From positions 186,001 to 250,000 of the forward strand of contig JAQGEQ010000255.1 in the NCBI GenBank assembly GCA_034620365.1: DNA of 64,000 bases, written 5' to 3'. Both the position numbers and the translations under genes were made by a program. Origin of the DNA: Pegea sp. RAD2-039. Its lineage: Eukaryota > Chordata > Thaliacea > Salpida > Salpidae. The stretch's first letter is position 1; every line of letters starts with the position of its first letter. Under the pieces are notes generated by a model, which had not been told where the DNA came from, searched no databases, and saw only the letters and a program-made list of their open reading frames with translations. This document shows, piece after piece, positions 48,955 to 62,190 of the stretch.

Positions 48955-49430
48955 AGAGATGAAGATACAATGATAGATTATTATTATGCAGAAGAAAAAA
49001 TATCCAGTGGCTTAAAGTAATTATACCATTAATGCCCTGAAAATAGAGAATATTTAGCTATTGTACAAGCCGAAGAAGAAGAAAAAGAAATTTAGGTTTT
49101 AATTTTAGATGATAACTAGCTTAAAACACTTTTACTTGAAAGAGATTTAGGTCTTGATAATCAGAACGAAGGTCTGCAAAGAATTCTTCTTTTAAAAGAG
49201 GATAATAGATTGATCTTCTGTTAATAATGCTCCTTAGGGGGTCCTGGTGGTCAAGGAAACTTAGATGGAAAATTCGACTTATGTGAATTCATCGCTTCCT
49301 TATTTTTATGGTGACAACAAGTTTAGAATGATCTCTTAACTGTTTTGTTGATGTCCTAATCACATGTAGGAACTTTTACTAATGGTCCAGCCTCTGGAAG
49401 TCAAGTTGAAGTTGGTGATGCTTTATAAGT
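48955..49430 (+). pseudogene. Gene-like debris upstream of the synthase array
   Basis: Short protein-like stretches occur in sequence on the plus strand: DNVITERDEDTMIDYYYAEE, then EYLAIVQAEEEEKEI, then LLLERDLGLDNQNEGLQRIL followed by LLKEDNRLIFC, and near 49240 GGPGGQGNLDGKFDLCEF. They are separated by stops and by gaps too short (13-30 nt) to be ordinary introns. This looks like a decayed gene or a gene whose exons I could not resolve. The family is not recognised. Confidence 0.2.
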
Positions 49431-49623
49431 ACTTTTTATTCAATTGAATATAAATGATTACAAAATAATGAATATTTTGACTATCACAATAAAGAATTAA
49501 AAAATCTTTGTTTACAGCTTCGCAGTTTTTAGAAAATGGAGATCTTTTAAAATATTAATTACAGAAATTAATTTCTTGCTTTCAGTGTTTAACTTTTTTC
49601 TTGCCAAAAGCTTCAGTATTCAG

Positions 49624-49642
49624 CCAATCAACTTTATATAAA
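49624..49642 (+). promoter_or_regulatory. CCAAT and TATA-like elements repeated in each unit
   Basis: CCAATCAACTTTATATAAAG occurs about 955 bp before the first start codon and again at the equivalent place in the other units (near 54000, 58362 and 62725). A second TTTATATAAAG lies about 250 bp later. The distance to the ATG means a 5'-UTR intron would be needed if this is the core promoter. The function is not shown. Confidence 0.25.
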
Positions 49643-50590
49643 GACAAGCAGAGGAACTAAAAGACCAGCTAGAAGGTTTGGGAAATAATGGACAAAGTTA
49701 AGTTTGCAAAAAAGGTGTTGATCAAGTTTGGTAAAACAGTAAAGTATTTTGTCGCTGACGTAAATGTGTGATTCTTCATTCTAGTATTAACCGTTAACAT
49801 TCAGTATTAGCATGTATTGTGGGTAAAACGTATCTTTTGTATAGTTGACGATGTTGTTAGTCGCCTTATTAGTTTGAAAAAAGCTTTATATAAAGAGCCA
49901 ATATCATTAAACCAAGATAGTTTTTATTGTTCAGTCTAATTAGAGTTAATAAAATTTGGTCAGTTACTTTTAATATAAGTAAAATTTAAGCTTTCATAGT
50001 TAATGTACTATTGATTTTTCTCAGCAAATCAAATGGCGTAATATTTCATCACTTTGAAGGTAGTTTAGTATTCTCTCTTTGAACAACTCGGGTATATTTC
50101 AAAAAGTAATTTCAAATTGACTCGCAAAACTTTTTAATCAAAAGTCAAGATAAACAAAATTTAATCAGTGGTTATGACAAAGTATATTAAGCGTTGAGGC
50201 TAGATAACAATTTTGGTTGTTTTTACAATCAACTTTTTATGTTTGAGTTAAGTTAGTAACTGCAAGACACTTCAAATCTTTTGTTCTACTTTTAGTTTGC
50301 AAAGAAGCTGAAATCTTTATAAATTTGACAGATATATTTTATTGAAAATTTATTTAGAATGATTGAATAACGCTATAAAGTATGTAATGTAACCCATATA
50401 TGTAAAAGTTTACTTTATTGATGAGCATGTTTTAAATCAAGATATAATATTCAAATATTTATATAAAACTGGAAAAAAAACTTAAAAAAAAAACTCAATT
50501 CTGACAGAATTAAAAGCGATCTATTTGTTGCAGTTAAGAGAATCTGTGAATTCATTTTAAGCGAAACATTGAAAGACAAATATTTTTAAG

Positions 50591-52390
50591 ATGTCAGAAA
50601 CAAAAGAAACTTTAATTCTTGCATACAGCGGAGGGTTGGACACTTCTTGTATTTTAGTATGGCTTTTGGAGAAAGGTTATCGAGTCATTCCTTGCATGGT
50701 GAGTTTATTAACTTTGTTATAAGAGATTAATAAGTTTTTATTATTGTAAAAAATATTTGTTTTATAGGTTGACGTAGGTCAAGTGGAAGATTTTGAAGCT
50801 GCTAGACAGAAGGCTTTAAAGCTGGGCGCTGAAAAAGTAAAGTGTTTGTTGTACAACCAAATAGAAGCTTAAAGTAACATTTTTGAATGAAGTCACTAAT
50901 GTAAATATTCAATCTATGTAGATTTACATTGAAGATCGCAAAGAAGAGTTTGTAAAAGAGTTTATTTGGCCAGCAGTAAAAGCAGGAGTTAAATACGAAG
51001 GGCGTTACTTGTTGGGTACCGCTTTGGCGCGACCCTGTATCGCACGATGCCTCATCGAGGTTGCCATCAAGGAAAACGCCAAATATATTTCGCATGGAGC
51101 GACAGGAAAGGTGATGATATCAACACGCGTATCTTTACTCATCTCAATCGATCTATTTATGTGCAGGGAAATGATCAAGTCCGCTTTGAGCTTGGATGCT
51201 ATGCTCTTCATCATGGAGTGAAATTCCTTGCTCCGTGGAGAGAAGATGACTTTTTAAAGAAGTTTGTTGGACGTCAACAGCTCCTTGATTATGCTGCTGA
51301 AAAGAATATTCCCGTCAAAGCTACCAAAGACAAGTCTTACAGTGAAGATGATAATCTTATGCATATTAGGTACGATCTCTTCTGACTTTCTAAGTTTCAT
51401 TCTATAACAATTTCGAGAATATTCTCAGCTATGAGTCCGGAATCCTTGAAGATCCCGCAACTGAAGCTCCTAATGATATGTATCAGCTTACAAAGAATGT
51501 AGAAGAAACTCCTGATGTTGGTGCAAAGATCTCACTTCAATTCAAAAGTGGAGTCCCGATTGAGCTTAAAGATGAGTGTAGCGGAGTTGTCATGGCAACT
51601 GAGCCTGTTGCCATTATGGTGGAGTTGAACAAAATTGCGTAAATTAACAAAAAATTAGTGCTTTTTTAAGGAATAAAAAAATTACTATCGATTACAACAC
51701 AGCTTAAAATTTTATTTAAATTTATTAAAACAAAAGTTTGTTTGCAGAGGCCTTCATGGTATTGGACGAATTGATATTGTCGAAAACCGATTCATCGGGA
51801 TGAAGTCTCGCGGTTGCTACGAAAACCCAGCGGCAGAAGTGATCTGGAAAGCTCATCAAGATCTTGAGTTGATCACAATGGATAAGGAAGTTCTTTATAT
51901 CAAGGAAGGATTATCTGTTCAACTTGGAAAGCAGATTTATAATGGTCAGCGTTTATAGTATTTAAAAAAAGAGATTTTTGGTCGACTCTCATTTTGGATC
52001 CAGTCTGTTTAAGCTTAACTTTAACTTTGTTTTATTCCAAAATAGGAATGTGGTTTAGTCCTGAAGGGGAATACTTGAGAAATTGTATTTCATCAAGTCA
52101 GAACAATGTCAATGGATCTGTTTGTATGAAACTTTTTAAAGGATCAGTTATGATTTTAAGTCGAAAATCTCCTAATTCACTCTACAATCAAGAACTTGTC
52201 AGGTTTATTAGCTTCTGATTATTTTAATTTTATTCTCAAGTCTATATCAAGTTTTTAAATGAGGAATTTATTTTATTTGAGCAGTATGGATGAGGCTGGA
52301 GATTATGAACCGGCTGATGTGAGTGGCTTCATTAAGATTACTTCACTACGCCTTCGTGAGCAACTCAGAGCAAAAAGTCTTTCTAACTAA
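50591..52390 (+). CDS. ASS1: Argininosuccinate synthase, array copy 1
   Basis: The enzyme condenses citrulline and aspartate with ATP to argininosuccinate in the cytosol (arginine synthesis, citrulline-NO and urea cycles). Eight exons: 50591-50698, 50768-50836, 50922-51110, 51167-51369, 51429-51638, 51748-51944, 52046-52202, 52285-52390. They give exactly 412 residues, the human length. Signatures: the ATP P-loop [11 protein letters not shown] (residues 11-21), [31 protein letters not shown], the [15 protein letters not shown] region, GVGR-type [20 protein letters not shown], and SLYNQELVS. All splice sites are canonical GT-AG. A poly(A) signal AATAAA follows at about 52452. Residue 3 is Glu here but Val in the other copies. 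This is the left-most unit, and the region before 49588 is not duplicated. Confidence 0.96.
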
Positions 52391-52559
52391 AGACGTTTGA
52401 TTTTACAATTCACTACTTTGTAAATTTTGTAGAATCACTGGTGACTTGTAAATAAAATTGTTCAATCGTTTCAAGGCAGTTTTGTTTAATAGATGTTTTA
52501 ACTTTTGGTTAAATAGTTGTTTTGAAATTGATGACTTACAAAGAAAGCATTTGACAAAT

Positions 52560-53430
52560 AAAATATTTTCATTTATTTGTTACAATAAATACGAAGGAGG
52601 GTACCTGAAGAGAGCACCTCTCGCTAACACACATTCTTACCAGTAACATCTATTTAGTCAAAAATATAGAAAGTAAAAGATGTAACACATGGCATTTCAG
52701 TAGTCTTCAAAGCATATGACAGTGAACATTTACATGGAATGTTAATAATATAAACAAAGAGAAAAAAAATCATAGTTTAGAAATGACAATGTTGGCAATA
52801 TTATAACGGTTCAACTTCTTTTTAAACAACACATGCGACTTCGACATGGCAATATCTGATGGCAACTGGTTCCATGTACTATTTGTGCGATATGAGAAAT
52901 ATTTGCTTTGACCAATATACCAGGTGATATAGGCTTATTAAGATGTAATGTGTGTCGTCTGAGCTGATATAAATTGAGGGAAGCACTAATGGAAAAGAAA
53001 TCATCAAACTGAATGTCAATTAAATTGTGGATGGTTTTAAGAACAAGGTTTAAGTCTCATTTAATCTGTCAAATTTTATAAGTATCTAAATTGAAGAAGC
53101 TGAGACGATGTTTATAACTATCATATTTAATATTAAGTTTTCTATATACTTATTTAAAGTCAGATGATAGAGTAATGCCAAGGTCTAGAACCGAAGATAC
53201 TCGTTGAGTAATAAATCCAATGATTGAGTATTTGTTTAAGAAAATTACCGCTGGTTTACGAGAAAAAGTTTTAATTTCAGACATTGTGGGCTGGATTCTG
53301 AGCTGCCAGTTCGTAGACCTGTTTTCTACATTGTTTAGTATAGATTGAAGTTTTGAAGGATTACAAGATAATAGATTGATATCATTTGCATACACAAACA
53401 ATCTGACATCATCTACTGCTACTAGTATTC
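52560..53430 (-). mobile_element. 5'-truncated LINE fragment, array unit 1
   Basis: The minus strand encodes the C-terminal part of a non-LTR reverse transcriptase. FVYANDINLL (53401-53370) is the catalytic F/Y-x-D-D box with Asp changed to Asn. Next come ENRSTNWQLRIQPTMSEIKT and VLDLGITLSSDFK, and after breaks the RR-KCDLI-FKTI-type segment. The 3' tail with its conserved GC-richer terminus lies at 52700-52560, close to the synthase poly(A) signal. Stops interrupt the frame after about 84 codons. Confidence 0.8.
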
Positions 53431-54952
53431 TGATGAGGTCTTAGTGATCAATATTAGCTGGCATTTTTGAATTCCTTTAAAAAGTTGTTTCAGTCTAAAT
53501 TTGAATCTATTTGAATAGCTTATCTCATTCGATTTACTAATAATGTAATTTCAAGTAGTTACAGTCAATTCTAATTTAATTTAGAAATTCATTTTTATTT
53601 TTGTGTATTAGTACAACGAGCCTGAGTTGTCTTGATTGTATCCATATATTAGTGGATTTCTAAGAAGATTAAAGAGAAACTAATTTAGTACTTCTTCAAT
53701 TTCCTCACTTTAAGCTTTATCTTTCTTCGTTTAAAGATTCGATCGATTAATAAATCTGTAACAACATATTTGCTCAACACATTATGAGTTTAAAAGCTTT
53801 GATTGATAAAATGTTTATAAAGGAATCATATTTATTTTCTTTATGATTTCAAAGTTTTTAAGAAATTCTTTAATTATAAAAAAGGAATCCATAATCATTT
53901 TAATGAACCCTAACACTTGATATATCAAGTCTAGTATGAAAAGTGTTTACTGAAACACGTGTTTAACTTTTTGTTTTTCATAAGCTTCAGTATTCAGCCA
54001 ATCAAATTTATATAAAGACAAGCAGAGGAACTAAAAGACCAGCTAGAAGGTTTGGGGAAATAATGGACAAAAGTTTAGTTTGCAAAAAAGGTGTTGATCA
54101 AGTTTGGTAAAACAGTAAAGTATTTTGTCGCTGACGTTAATGTGTGAATCTTCATTCTAGTATTAACCGTTAACATTCAGTATTAGCATGTATTGTGGGT
54201 AAAACGTATCGTTAGTATAGTTGACGATGTTGGTAGCCGCCTTATTAGTTTGAAAAAAGCTTTATATAAAGTGCCATTATCATTAAACCAAGATAGTTTT
54301 TATTGTTCAGTCTAATTAGAGTTAATAAAATTTGGTCAGTTACTTTTAATATAAGTAATATTTAAGCTTTCATAGTTAATGTACTATTGATTTTTATCAG
54401 CAAATCAAATGACGTAATATTTCATCACTTAGAAGGTAGTTTAGTATTCTCTCTATGAACAACTCGGGTATATTTCAAAAAGTAATTTCAAATTGACTCG
54501 CAAAACTTTTTAATCAAAAGTCAAGATAAACAAAATTTAATCAGTGGTTATGATAAACCATATTAGGCGTTGAGGCTAGATAACAATTTTGGTTGTTTTT
54601 ACAATCGACTTTTTATATTTGAGTTAAGTTAGTAACTGCAAGACACTTCAAATCTTTTGTTCTACTTTTAGTTTACAAAGAAGCTGAAATCTTTATAAAT
54701 TTGACAGATATATTTTATTGAAATCTATTTAAAATGATTGAATAACGCTATAAGATATGTAATGTAACCCATATATGTAAAAGTTTACTTTATTGATGAG
54801 CATGTTTTAAATCAAGATATAATATTCAAATATTTATATAAAACTGGAAAAAAAACTAAATTCTGATAGAATTAAAAGCGATCTATTTGTTGCAGTTAAG
54901 AGAATCTGTGAATTCTTTTTGAGCGATACATTGAAAGACAAATATTTTTAAG

Positions 54953-56753
54953 ATGTCAGTAACAAAAGAAACTTTAATTCTTGCATACAGCGGAGGGTTG
55001 GACACTTCTTGTATTTTAGTATGGCTTTTGGAGAAAGGTTATCGAGTCATTCCTTGCATGGTGAGTTTATTAACTTTGTTATAAGAGATTAACAAGTTTC
55101 TATTATTGTAAAAAATATTTATTTTATAGGTTGACGTAGGTCAAGTGGAAGATTTTGAAGCTGCTAGACAGAAGGCTTTAAAGCTGGGCGCTGAAAAAGT
55201 AAAGTGTTTGTTGAAAAACCAAATAGAAGCTTAAAGTAACATTTTTGAATGAAGTCACTAATGTAAATATTCAATCTATGTAGATTTACATTGAAGATCG
55301 CAAAGAAGAGTTTGTGAAAGAGTTTATTTGGCCAGCAGTAAAAGCAGGAGTTAAATACGAAGGGCGTTACTTGTTGGGTACCGCTTTGGCGCGACCCTGT
55401 ATCGCACGATGCCTCATCGAGGTTGCCATCAAGGAAAACGCCAAATATATTTCGCATGGAGCGACAGGAAAGGTGATGATATCAACACGCGTATCTTTAC
55501 TCATCTCAATCGATCTATTTATGTGCAGGGAAATGATCAAGTCCGCTTTGAGCTTGGATGCTATGCTCTTCATCATGGAGTGAAATTCCTTGCTCCGTGG
55601 AGAGAGGATGACTTTTTAAAGAAGTTTGTTGGACGTCAACAGCTCCTTGATTATGCTGCTGAAAAGAATATTCCCGTCAAAGCTACCAAAGACAAGTCTT
55701 ACAGTGAAGATGATAATCTTATGCATATTAGGTACGATCTCTTCTGACTTTCTAAGTTTCATTTTATAACAATTTCGAGATTATTCTCAGCTATGAGTCC
55801 GGAATCCTTGAAGATCCCGCAACTGAAGCTCCTAATGATATGTATCAGCTTACAAAGAATGTAGAAGAAACTCCTGATGTTGGTGCAAAGATCTCACTTC
55901 AATTCAAAAGTGGAGTCCCGATTGAGCTTAAAGATGAGTGTAGCGGAGTTGTAATGGCAACTGAGCCTGTTGCCATTATGGTGGAGTTGAACAAAATTGC
56001 GTAAATTAAGAAAAAATTAGTGTTTTTTTAAGGAATAAAAAAGTTTACTATCGATTACAACAAAGCTTAAAATTTTATTTAAATTTATTAAAATAAAAGT
56101 TTGTTTGCAGAGGCCTTCATGGTATTGGACGAATTGATATTGTCGAAAACCGATTTATCGGGATGAAGTCTCGCGGTTGTTACGAAAACCCAGCGGCAGA
56201 AGTGATCTGGAAAGCTCATCAAGATCTTGAGTTGATCACAATGGATAAGGAAGTTCTTTATATCAAGGAAGGATTATCTGTTCAACTTGGAAAGCAGATT
56301 TATAATGGTCAGCGTTTATAGTATTTAAGAAAAGAGATTTTTGGTCGATTCTCATTTTGGATCCAGTCTGTTTAAGCTTAACTTTAACTTTGTTTTATTC
56401 CAAAATAGGAATGTGGTTTAGTCCTGAAGGGGAATACTTGAGAAATTGTATTTCATCAAGTCAGAACAATGTCAATGGATCTGTTTGTATGAAACTTTTT
56501 AAAGGATCAGTTATGATTTTAAGTCGAAAATCTCCTAATTCACTCTACAATCAAGAACTTGTCAGGTTTATTAGCTTCTGATTATTTTAATTTTATTCTG
56601 AAGTCTATATCAAGTTTTTAAATGAGAAATTTATTTTTTTTGAGCAGTATGGATGAGGCTGGAGATTATGAACCGGCTGATGTGAGTGGCTTCATTAAGA
56701 TCACTTCACTACGCCTTCGTGAGCAACTCAGAGCAAAAAGTCTTTCTAACTAA
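54953..56753 (+). CDS. ASS1: Argininosuccinate synthase, array copy 2
   Basis: The eight-exon structure matches copy 1, shifted by about 4362 bp. All splice sites, the start and the stop (TAA 56751-56753) are intact. The P-loop [10 protein letters not shown], the ARPCIAR and HGATGKGNDQ segments, and the [13 protein letters not shown] segment are unchanged. The protein differs from copy 1 at residue 3 (Val for Glu). The other exon differences I saw are silent, for example GTC/GTA in the valine before MATEPV. There is no sign of pseudogenisation, so it should encode an active enzyme if transcribed. Confidence 0.95.
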
Positions 56754-56929
56754 AGACGTTTGATTTTACAATTCACTACTTTGTAAATTTTGTAGAATCA
56801 CTGGTGACTTGTAAATAAAATTGTTCAATCGTTTCAAGACAGTTTTGTTTAATAGATGTTTTAACTTTTGGTTAAATATTTGTTTTGAAATTGATGACTT
56901 ACAAAGAAAGCATTTGACAAATATAATAT

Positions 56930-57800
56930 TTTCATTTATTTGTTACAATAAATACGAAGGAGGGTACCTGTAGAGAGAGCACCTTTTGGTAGCACACATT
57001 TTTACTAGTAACATCTATTTAGTCAAAAATATAGAAAGTAAAAGATGTAACACATGGCATTTCAGTAGTCTTCAAAGCATATGACAGTGAAGATTTACAT
57101 GAAATGTTAATAATATAAAAAAGAGAAAAACAATCAGAGTTTAGAAATGACAATGTTGGCAATAGTATAACGGTTCAACTTCTTTTTAAACAACACATGC
57201 GACTCCGAGATGACAATGTCTGATGGTAACTGGTTTCATGTACTAATTATGCCGTATGAGAAATATTTGCTTTGACCAATGTACTAGGTGATATAGGCTT
57301 ATTAAGATGTAATGTGTGTAGTCTGAGCTGATATAGCTTGAGAGAAGGACTAATGGAAAAGAAATCATCAAACTGAAGGTCAATTAAATTGTTGATAGTT
57401 TTAAAAACAAGAATTAAGTCGCATTTAATCCTTCGAATTTCCAAAGTATCTAAATTGAAGAAGCTGAGACGATGTTTATAACTATCATTTTTAATATTAA
57501 GTTTTCTACATACTAATTTAAAGTCAGATGATAGAGTAATGCCAAGGTCTAGAACCGAAGATACTCGTTGAGTAATAAATCCAATGATTGAGTATTGGTT
57601 TAAGGAAATTACCGCTGGTTTACGAGAAAAAGTTTTAATTTCAGACTTTGTGGGCTGGATTCTGAGCTGCCAGTTCGTAGACCAGTTTTCTACAGTGTGT
57701 AGTACAGTTTGAAGTTTTGAAGGATTACAAGATAATAGCTTGATATCATTTGCATACACAAACACACTGACATCATCTACTGCTACTAGTATTCTGATGA
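56930..57800 (-). mobile_element. LINE fragment, array unit 2 (longest open frame)
   Basis: Homologous to the fragment in unit 1 but with an open frame of about 172 codons (57765-57247): FVYANDIKLL with the same Asp-to-Asn change, WQLRIQPTKSEIKTFSRK, VLDLGITLSSDF, then RRIKCDLILVFKTINNLIDL and LRLHTLHLNK near the end. This is the thumb and C-terminal region of a CR1/Jockey-like reverse transcriptase. The 3' tail (57000-56935) is more diverged than in units 1 and 3. There is no endonuclease or ORF1, so it is a dead fragment. Confidence 0.82.
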
Positions 57801-59316
57801 GGTCTTAGTGATCAATATGAGCTGACATTTTTGAATTCCTTTAAAAAGTTGTTTCAATCTAAATTTGAAACTATTTGAATAGTTTATCTCATTCGATTTA
57901 CTAATAATGTAATTTCAAGTAGTTACAGTCAATTCTAATTTAATTTAGAAATTCATTTTCATTTTTGGGAATTAGTACAACGAGCCTGAGTTATCTTGGA
58001 TGTATCCATATATTAGTAAATTTCTAAGAAGGTTAAAGAGAAACTAATTTAGTACTTCTTCAATTTCCTCACTTTAAGCTTAATCTTTCTTCATTTAATG
58101 ATTCGATCGACTAATAAATCTGCAACAACATATTTGCTCAACACATTATGAGTTTAAAAGTTTTGATTGATAAAATGTTTAAAAAGGAATCATATTTTTT
58201 TTCTTTATGATTTCAAAGTTTTTAGGAAAGTCTTTAATTGAAAAAAAGGAATTTTCAATCATTTTACTGAACCCTAACATCTGATATATCAAGTCTAGTA
58301 TGAAAAGTGTTTACTGAAACACGTGTTTAACTTTTTGCTTGCCAAATGCTTCAGTATTCAGCCAATCAACTTTATATAAAGACGAGCAGAGGAACTAAAA
58401 GATAAGCTAGAAGGTTTGGGAAAATAATGGACAAAAGTTTAGTTTGAAAAAAAAGGTGTTGATCAAGTTTGGTAAAACAGTAAACTATTTTGTGGCTGAC
58501 GTAAATGTGTGATTCTTCATTCTAGTATTAACCGTTAACATTCAGTATTAGAATGTGTTGTGGGTAAAACGTATCGTTAGTATAGTTGACGATGTTGGTA
58601 GTCACCTTATTAGTTTGAAAAAAGCTTTATATAAAGAGCCATTATCATTAAACCAAGATAGTTTTTATTGTTCAGTCTAATTAGAGTTAATGAAATTTGG
58701 TCAGTTACTTTTAATATAAGTAATATTTAAGCTTTCATAGTTAATGTACTATTGTTTTTTCTCAGCAAATAAAATGACGTAATACTTCATCACTTAGAAG
58801 GTAGTTTAGTATTCTCTCTTTGAACAACTCGGGTATATTTCAAAAAGTAATTTCAAATTGACTCGCAAAACTTTTTAATCAAAAGTCAAGATAAACAAAA
58901 TTTAATCAGTGGTTATGACAAACTATGATAAGCGTTGAGGCTAGATATCAATTTTGGTTGTTTTTACAATCGACTTTTTATATTTGAGTTAAGTTAGTAA
59001 CTGCAAGACACTTCAAATCTTTTGTTCTACTTTTAGTTTACAAAGAAGCTGAAATCTTTATAAATTTGACAGATATATTTTATTGAAATCTATTTAAAAT
59101 GATTGAATAACGCTATAAGATATGTAATGTAACCCATATATATATAAGTTTACTTTATTGATACGCATGTTTTAGATCAAGATATAATATTCAAATATTT
59201 ATATAAAACTGGAAAAAAACTAAATTCTCATAGAATTAAAAGCGATCTATTTGTTGCAGTTAAGAGAATCTGTGAATTCTTTTTGAGCGATACATTGAAA
59301 GACAAATATTTTTAAG

Positions 59317-61116
59317 ATGTCAGTAACAAAAGAAACTCTAATTCTTGCATACAGCGGAGGGTTGGACACTTCTTGTATTTTAGTATGGCTTTTGGAGAAA
59401 GGTTATCGAGTCATTCCTTGCATGGTGAGTTTATTAACTTTGTTATAAGAGATTAACAAGTTTTTATTATTGTAAAAAATATTTGATTTATAGGTTGACG
59501 TAGGTCAAGTGGAAGATTTTGAAGCTGCTAGACAGAAGGCTTTAAAGCTGGGCGCTGAAAAAGTAAAGTGTTTGTTGAACAACCAAATAGAAGCTTTAAG
59601 TTACATTTTTGAATGAAGTCACAAATGTAAATATTCAATCTATGTAGATTTACATTGAAGATCGCAAAGAAGAGTTTGTGAAAGAGTTTATTTGGCCAGC
59701 AGTAAAAGCAGGAGTTAACTACGAAGGGCGTTACTTGTTGGGCACCGCTTTGGCGCGACCCTGTATCGCACGATGCCTCATCGAGGTTGCCATCAAGGAA
59801 AACGCCAAATATATTTCGCATGGAGCAACAGGAAAGGTGATGATATCAACACGCATGTCTTTACTCATCTCAATCGATCTATTTATGTGCAGGGAAATGA
59901 TCAAGTCCGCTTTGAGCTTGGATGCTATGCTCTTCATCATGGAGTGAAATTCCTTGCTCCGTGGAGAGAGGATGACTTTTTAAAAAAGTTTGTTGGACGT
60001 CAACAGCTCCTTGATTATGCTGCTGAAAAGAATATTCCCGTCAAAGCTACCAAAGACAAGTCTTACAGTGAAGATGATAATCTTATGCATATTAGGTACG
60101 ATCTCTTCTGACTTTCTAAGTTTCATTTTATAACAATTTCGAGATTATTCTCAGCTATGAGTCCGGAATCCTTGAAGATCCCGCAACTGAAGCTCCTAAT
60201 GATATGTATCAGCTTACAAAGAATGTAGAAGAAACTCCTGATGTTGGTGCAAAGATCTCACTTCAATTCAAAAGTGGAGTTCCGATTGAGCTTAAAGATG
60301 AGTGTAGCGGAGTTGTCATGGCAACTGAGCCTGTTGCCATTATGGTGGAGTTGAACAAAATTGCGTAAATTAACAAAAAATTAGTGTTTTTTTAAGGAAT
60401 AAAAAAGTTTACTATCGATTACAACAAAGCTTAAAATTTATTTAAATTTATTTAAACAAAAGTTTGTTTACAGAGGCCTTCATGGTATTGGACGAATTGA
60501 TATTGTCGAAAACCGATTCATCGGGATGAAGTCTCGCGGTTGTTACGAAAACCCAGCGGCAGAAGTGATCTGGAAAGCTCATCAAGATCTTGAGTTGATC
60601 ACAATGGATAAGGAAGTTCTTTATATCAAGGAAGGATTATCTGTTCAACTTGGAAAGCAGATTTATAATGGTCAGCGTTTATATTATTTAAAAAAAGAGA
60701 TTTTTGGTGGATTCTCATTTTGGATCCAATCTGTTTAAGCTTAACTTTAACTTTGTTTTATTCCAAAATAGGAATGTGGTTTAGTCCTGAAGGGGAATAC
60801 TTGAGAAATTGTATTTCATCAAGTCAGAACAATGTCAATGGATCTGTTTGTATGAAACTTTTTAAAGGATCAGTTATGATTTTAAGTCGAAAATCTCCTA
60901 ATTCACTCTACAATCAAGAACTTGTCAGGTTTATTAGCTTCTGATTATTTTAATTTTATTCTGAAGTCTATATCAAGTTTTTAAATGAGAAATTTATTTT
61001 ATTTGAGCAGTATGGATGAGGCTGGAGATTATGAACCGGCTGATGTGAGCGGCTTCATTAAGATCACTTCACTACGCCTTCGTGAGCAACTCAGAGCAAA
61101 AAGTCTTTCTAACTAA
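59317..61116 (+). CDS. ASS1: Argininosuccinate synthase, array copy 3
   Basis: Same eight-exon organisation with start 59317 and stop TAA 61114-61116; all splice dinucleotides are intact. Relative to copy 2, one replacement is visible in exon 3 (Asn for Lys in the segment [12 protein letters not shown]); other exon changes I saw are silent. The catalytic and substrate-binding segments are unchanged. Its introns and upstream region resemble copy 2 more than copy 1 (for example the shared AACAAGTTT in intron 1), suggesting that copies 2 and 3 split later or have been homogenised. Confidence 0.95.
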
Positions 61117-61299
61117 AGACGTTTGATTTTACAATTCACTACTTTGTAAATTTTGTAGAATCACTGGTGACTTGTAAATAAAATTGTTCAATCGTTTCAA
61201 GACGGTTTTGTTTAATAGATGTTTTAACTTTTGGTTAAATAGTTGTTTTGAAATTGATGACTTACAAAGAAAGCATTTGACAAATATAATATTTTCATT

Positions 61300-62190
61300 T
61301 ATTTATTACAATAAATACGAAGGAGGGTACCTGAAGAGAGCACCTCTCGCTAACACATATTGTTACCAGTAACATCTATTTAGTCAAAAATATAGAAAGT
61401 AAAAGATGTAACACCTGGTATTTCTGTAGTCTTCAAAGCATATGACAGTGAACATTTACATGGAATGTTAATAATATAAAAAAAGAGAAAAAAAATCAGA
61501 GTTTATAAATGACAATGTTGGCAATGTTATAATGGTTCAACTTCTGCTTGAACAATGCGAGTGACTCCGAGATGACAATATCTGATGGCAACTGGTTCCA
61601 TGTACTATTTGTGCGATATGAGAAATATTTGCTTTGACCAATGTACCAGGTGATATAGGCTTATTAAGATGTAATGTGTGTCGTCTGAGCTGATATAACT
61701 TGAGGGAAGGACTAATGGAAAAGAAATCATCAAACTGAAGGTCAATTTAATTGTGGATAGTTTTAAAAACAAGAATTAAGTTGCATTTAATCGTTCGAAT
61801 TTCCAAAGTATCTAAATTGAAGAAAATGAGACGATGTTTATAACTATCATATTTAATATTAAGTTTTCTACATACTAATTTAAAGTCAGATGATAGAGTA
61901 ATGCCAAGGTCTAGAACCGAAGAAACTCGTTGAGTAATAAATCTATTGATTGAGTATTGGTTTAAGGAAATTACCGCTGATTTACGAGAAAAAGTTATAA
62001 GTTCAGACTTTGTGGGCTGGATTCTGAGCTGCCAATTCGTACACTGGTTTTCTACAGTCTGTAGTACAGATTAAAGTTTTGAATGATTACAAGATAATTG
62101 ATTGATATCATCTCAATACACAAACACACTGACATCATTTACTGCTACTAGTCTTCTGATGAGGTCTTAGTGATCAATATTAGCTGGCAT
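61300..62190 (-). mobile_element. LINE fragment, array unit 3
   Basis: The same insertion as in units 1 and 2, recognised by its tail at 61370-61305 and by the minus-strand reverse-transcriptase remnant. The catalytic region near 62100-62120 carries extra changes and stops, so no long frame remains. Confidence 0.75.

Noticed and set aside
50802-51214. Minus-strand open frames opposite synthase exons 2-4, repeated in each unit (also near 55164-55576 and 59528-59940)
   Set aside because: They are antisense to well-supported exons, repeat only because the array repeats, and show no domain of their own.
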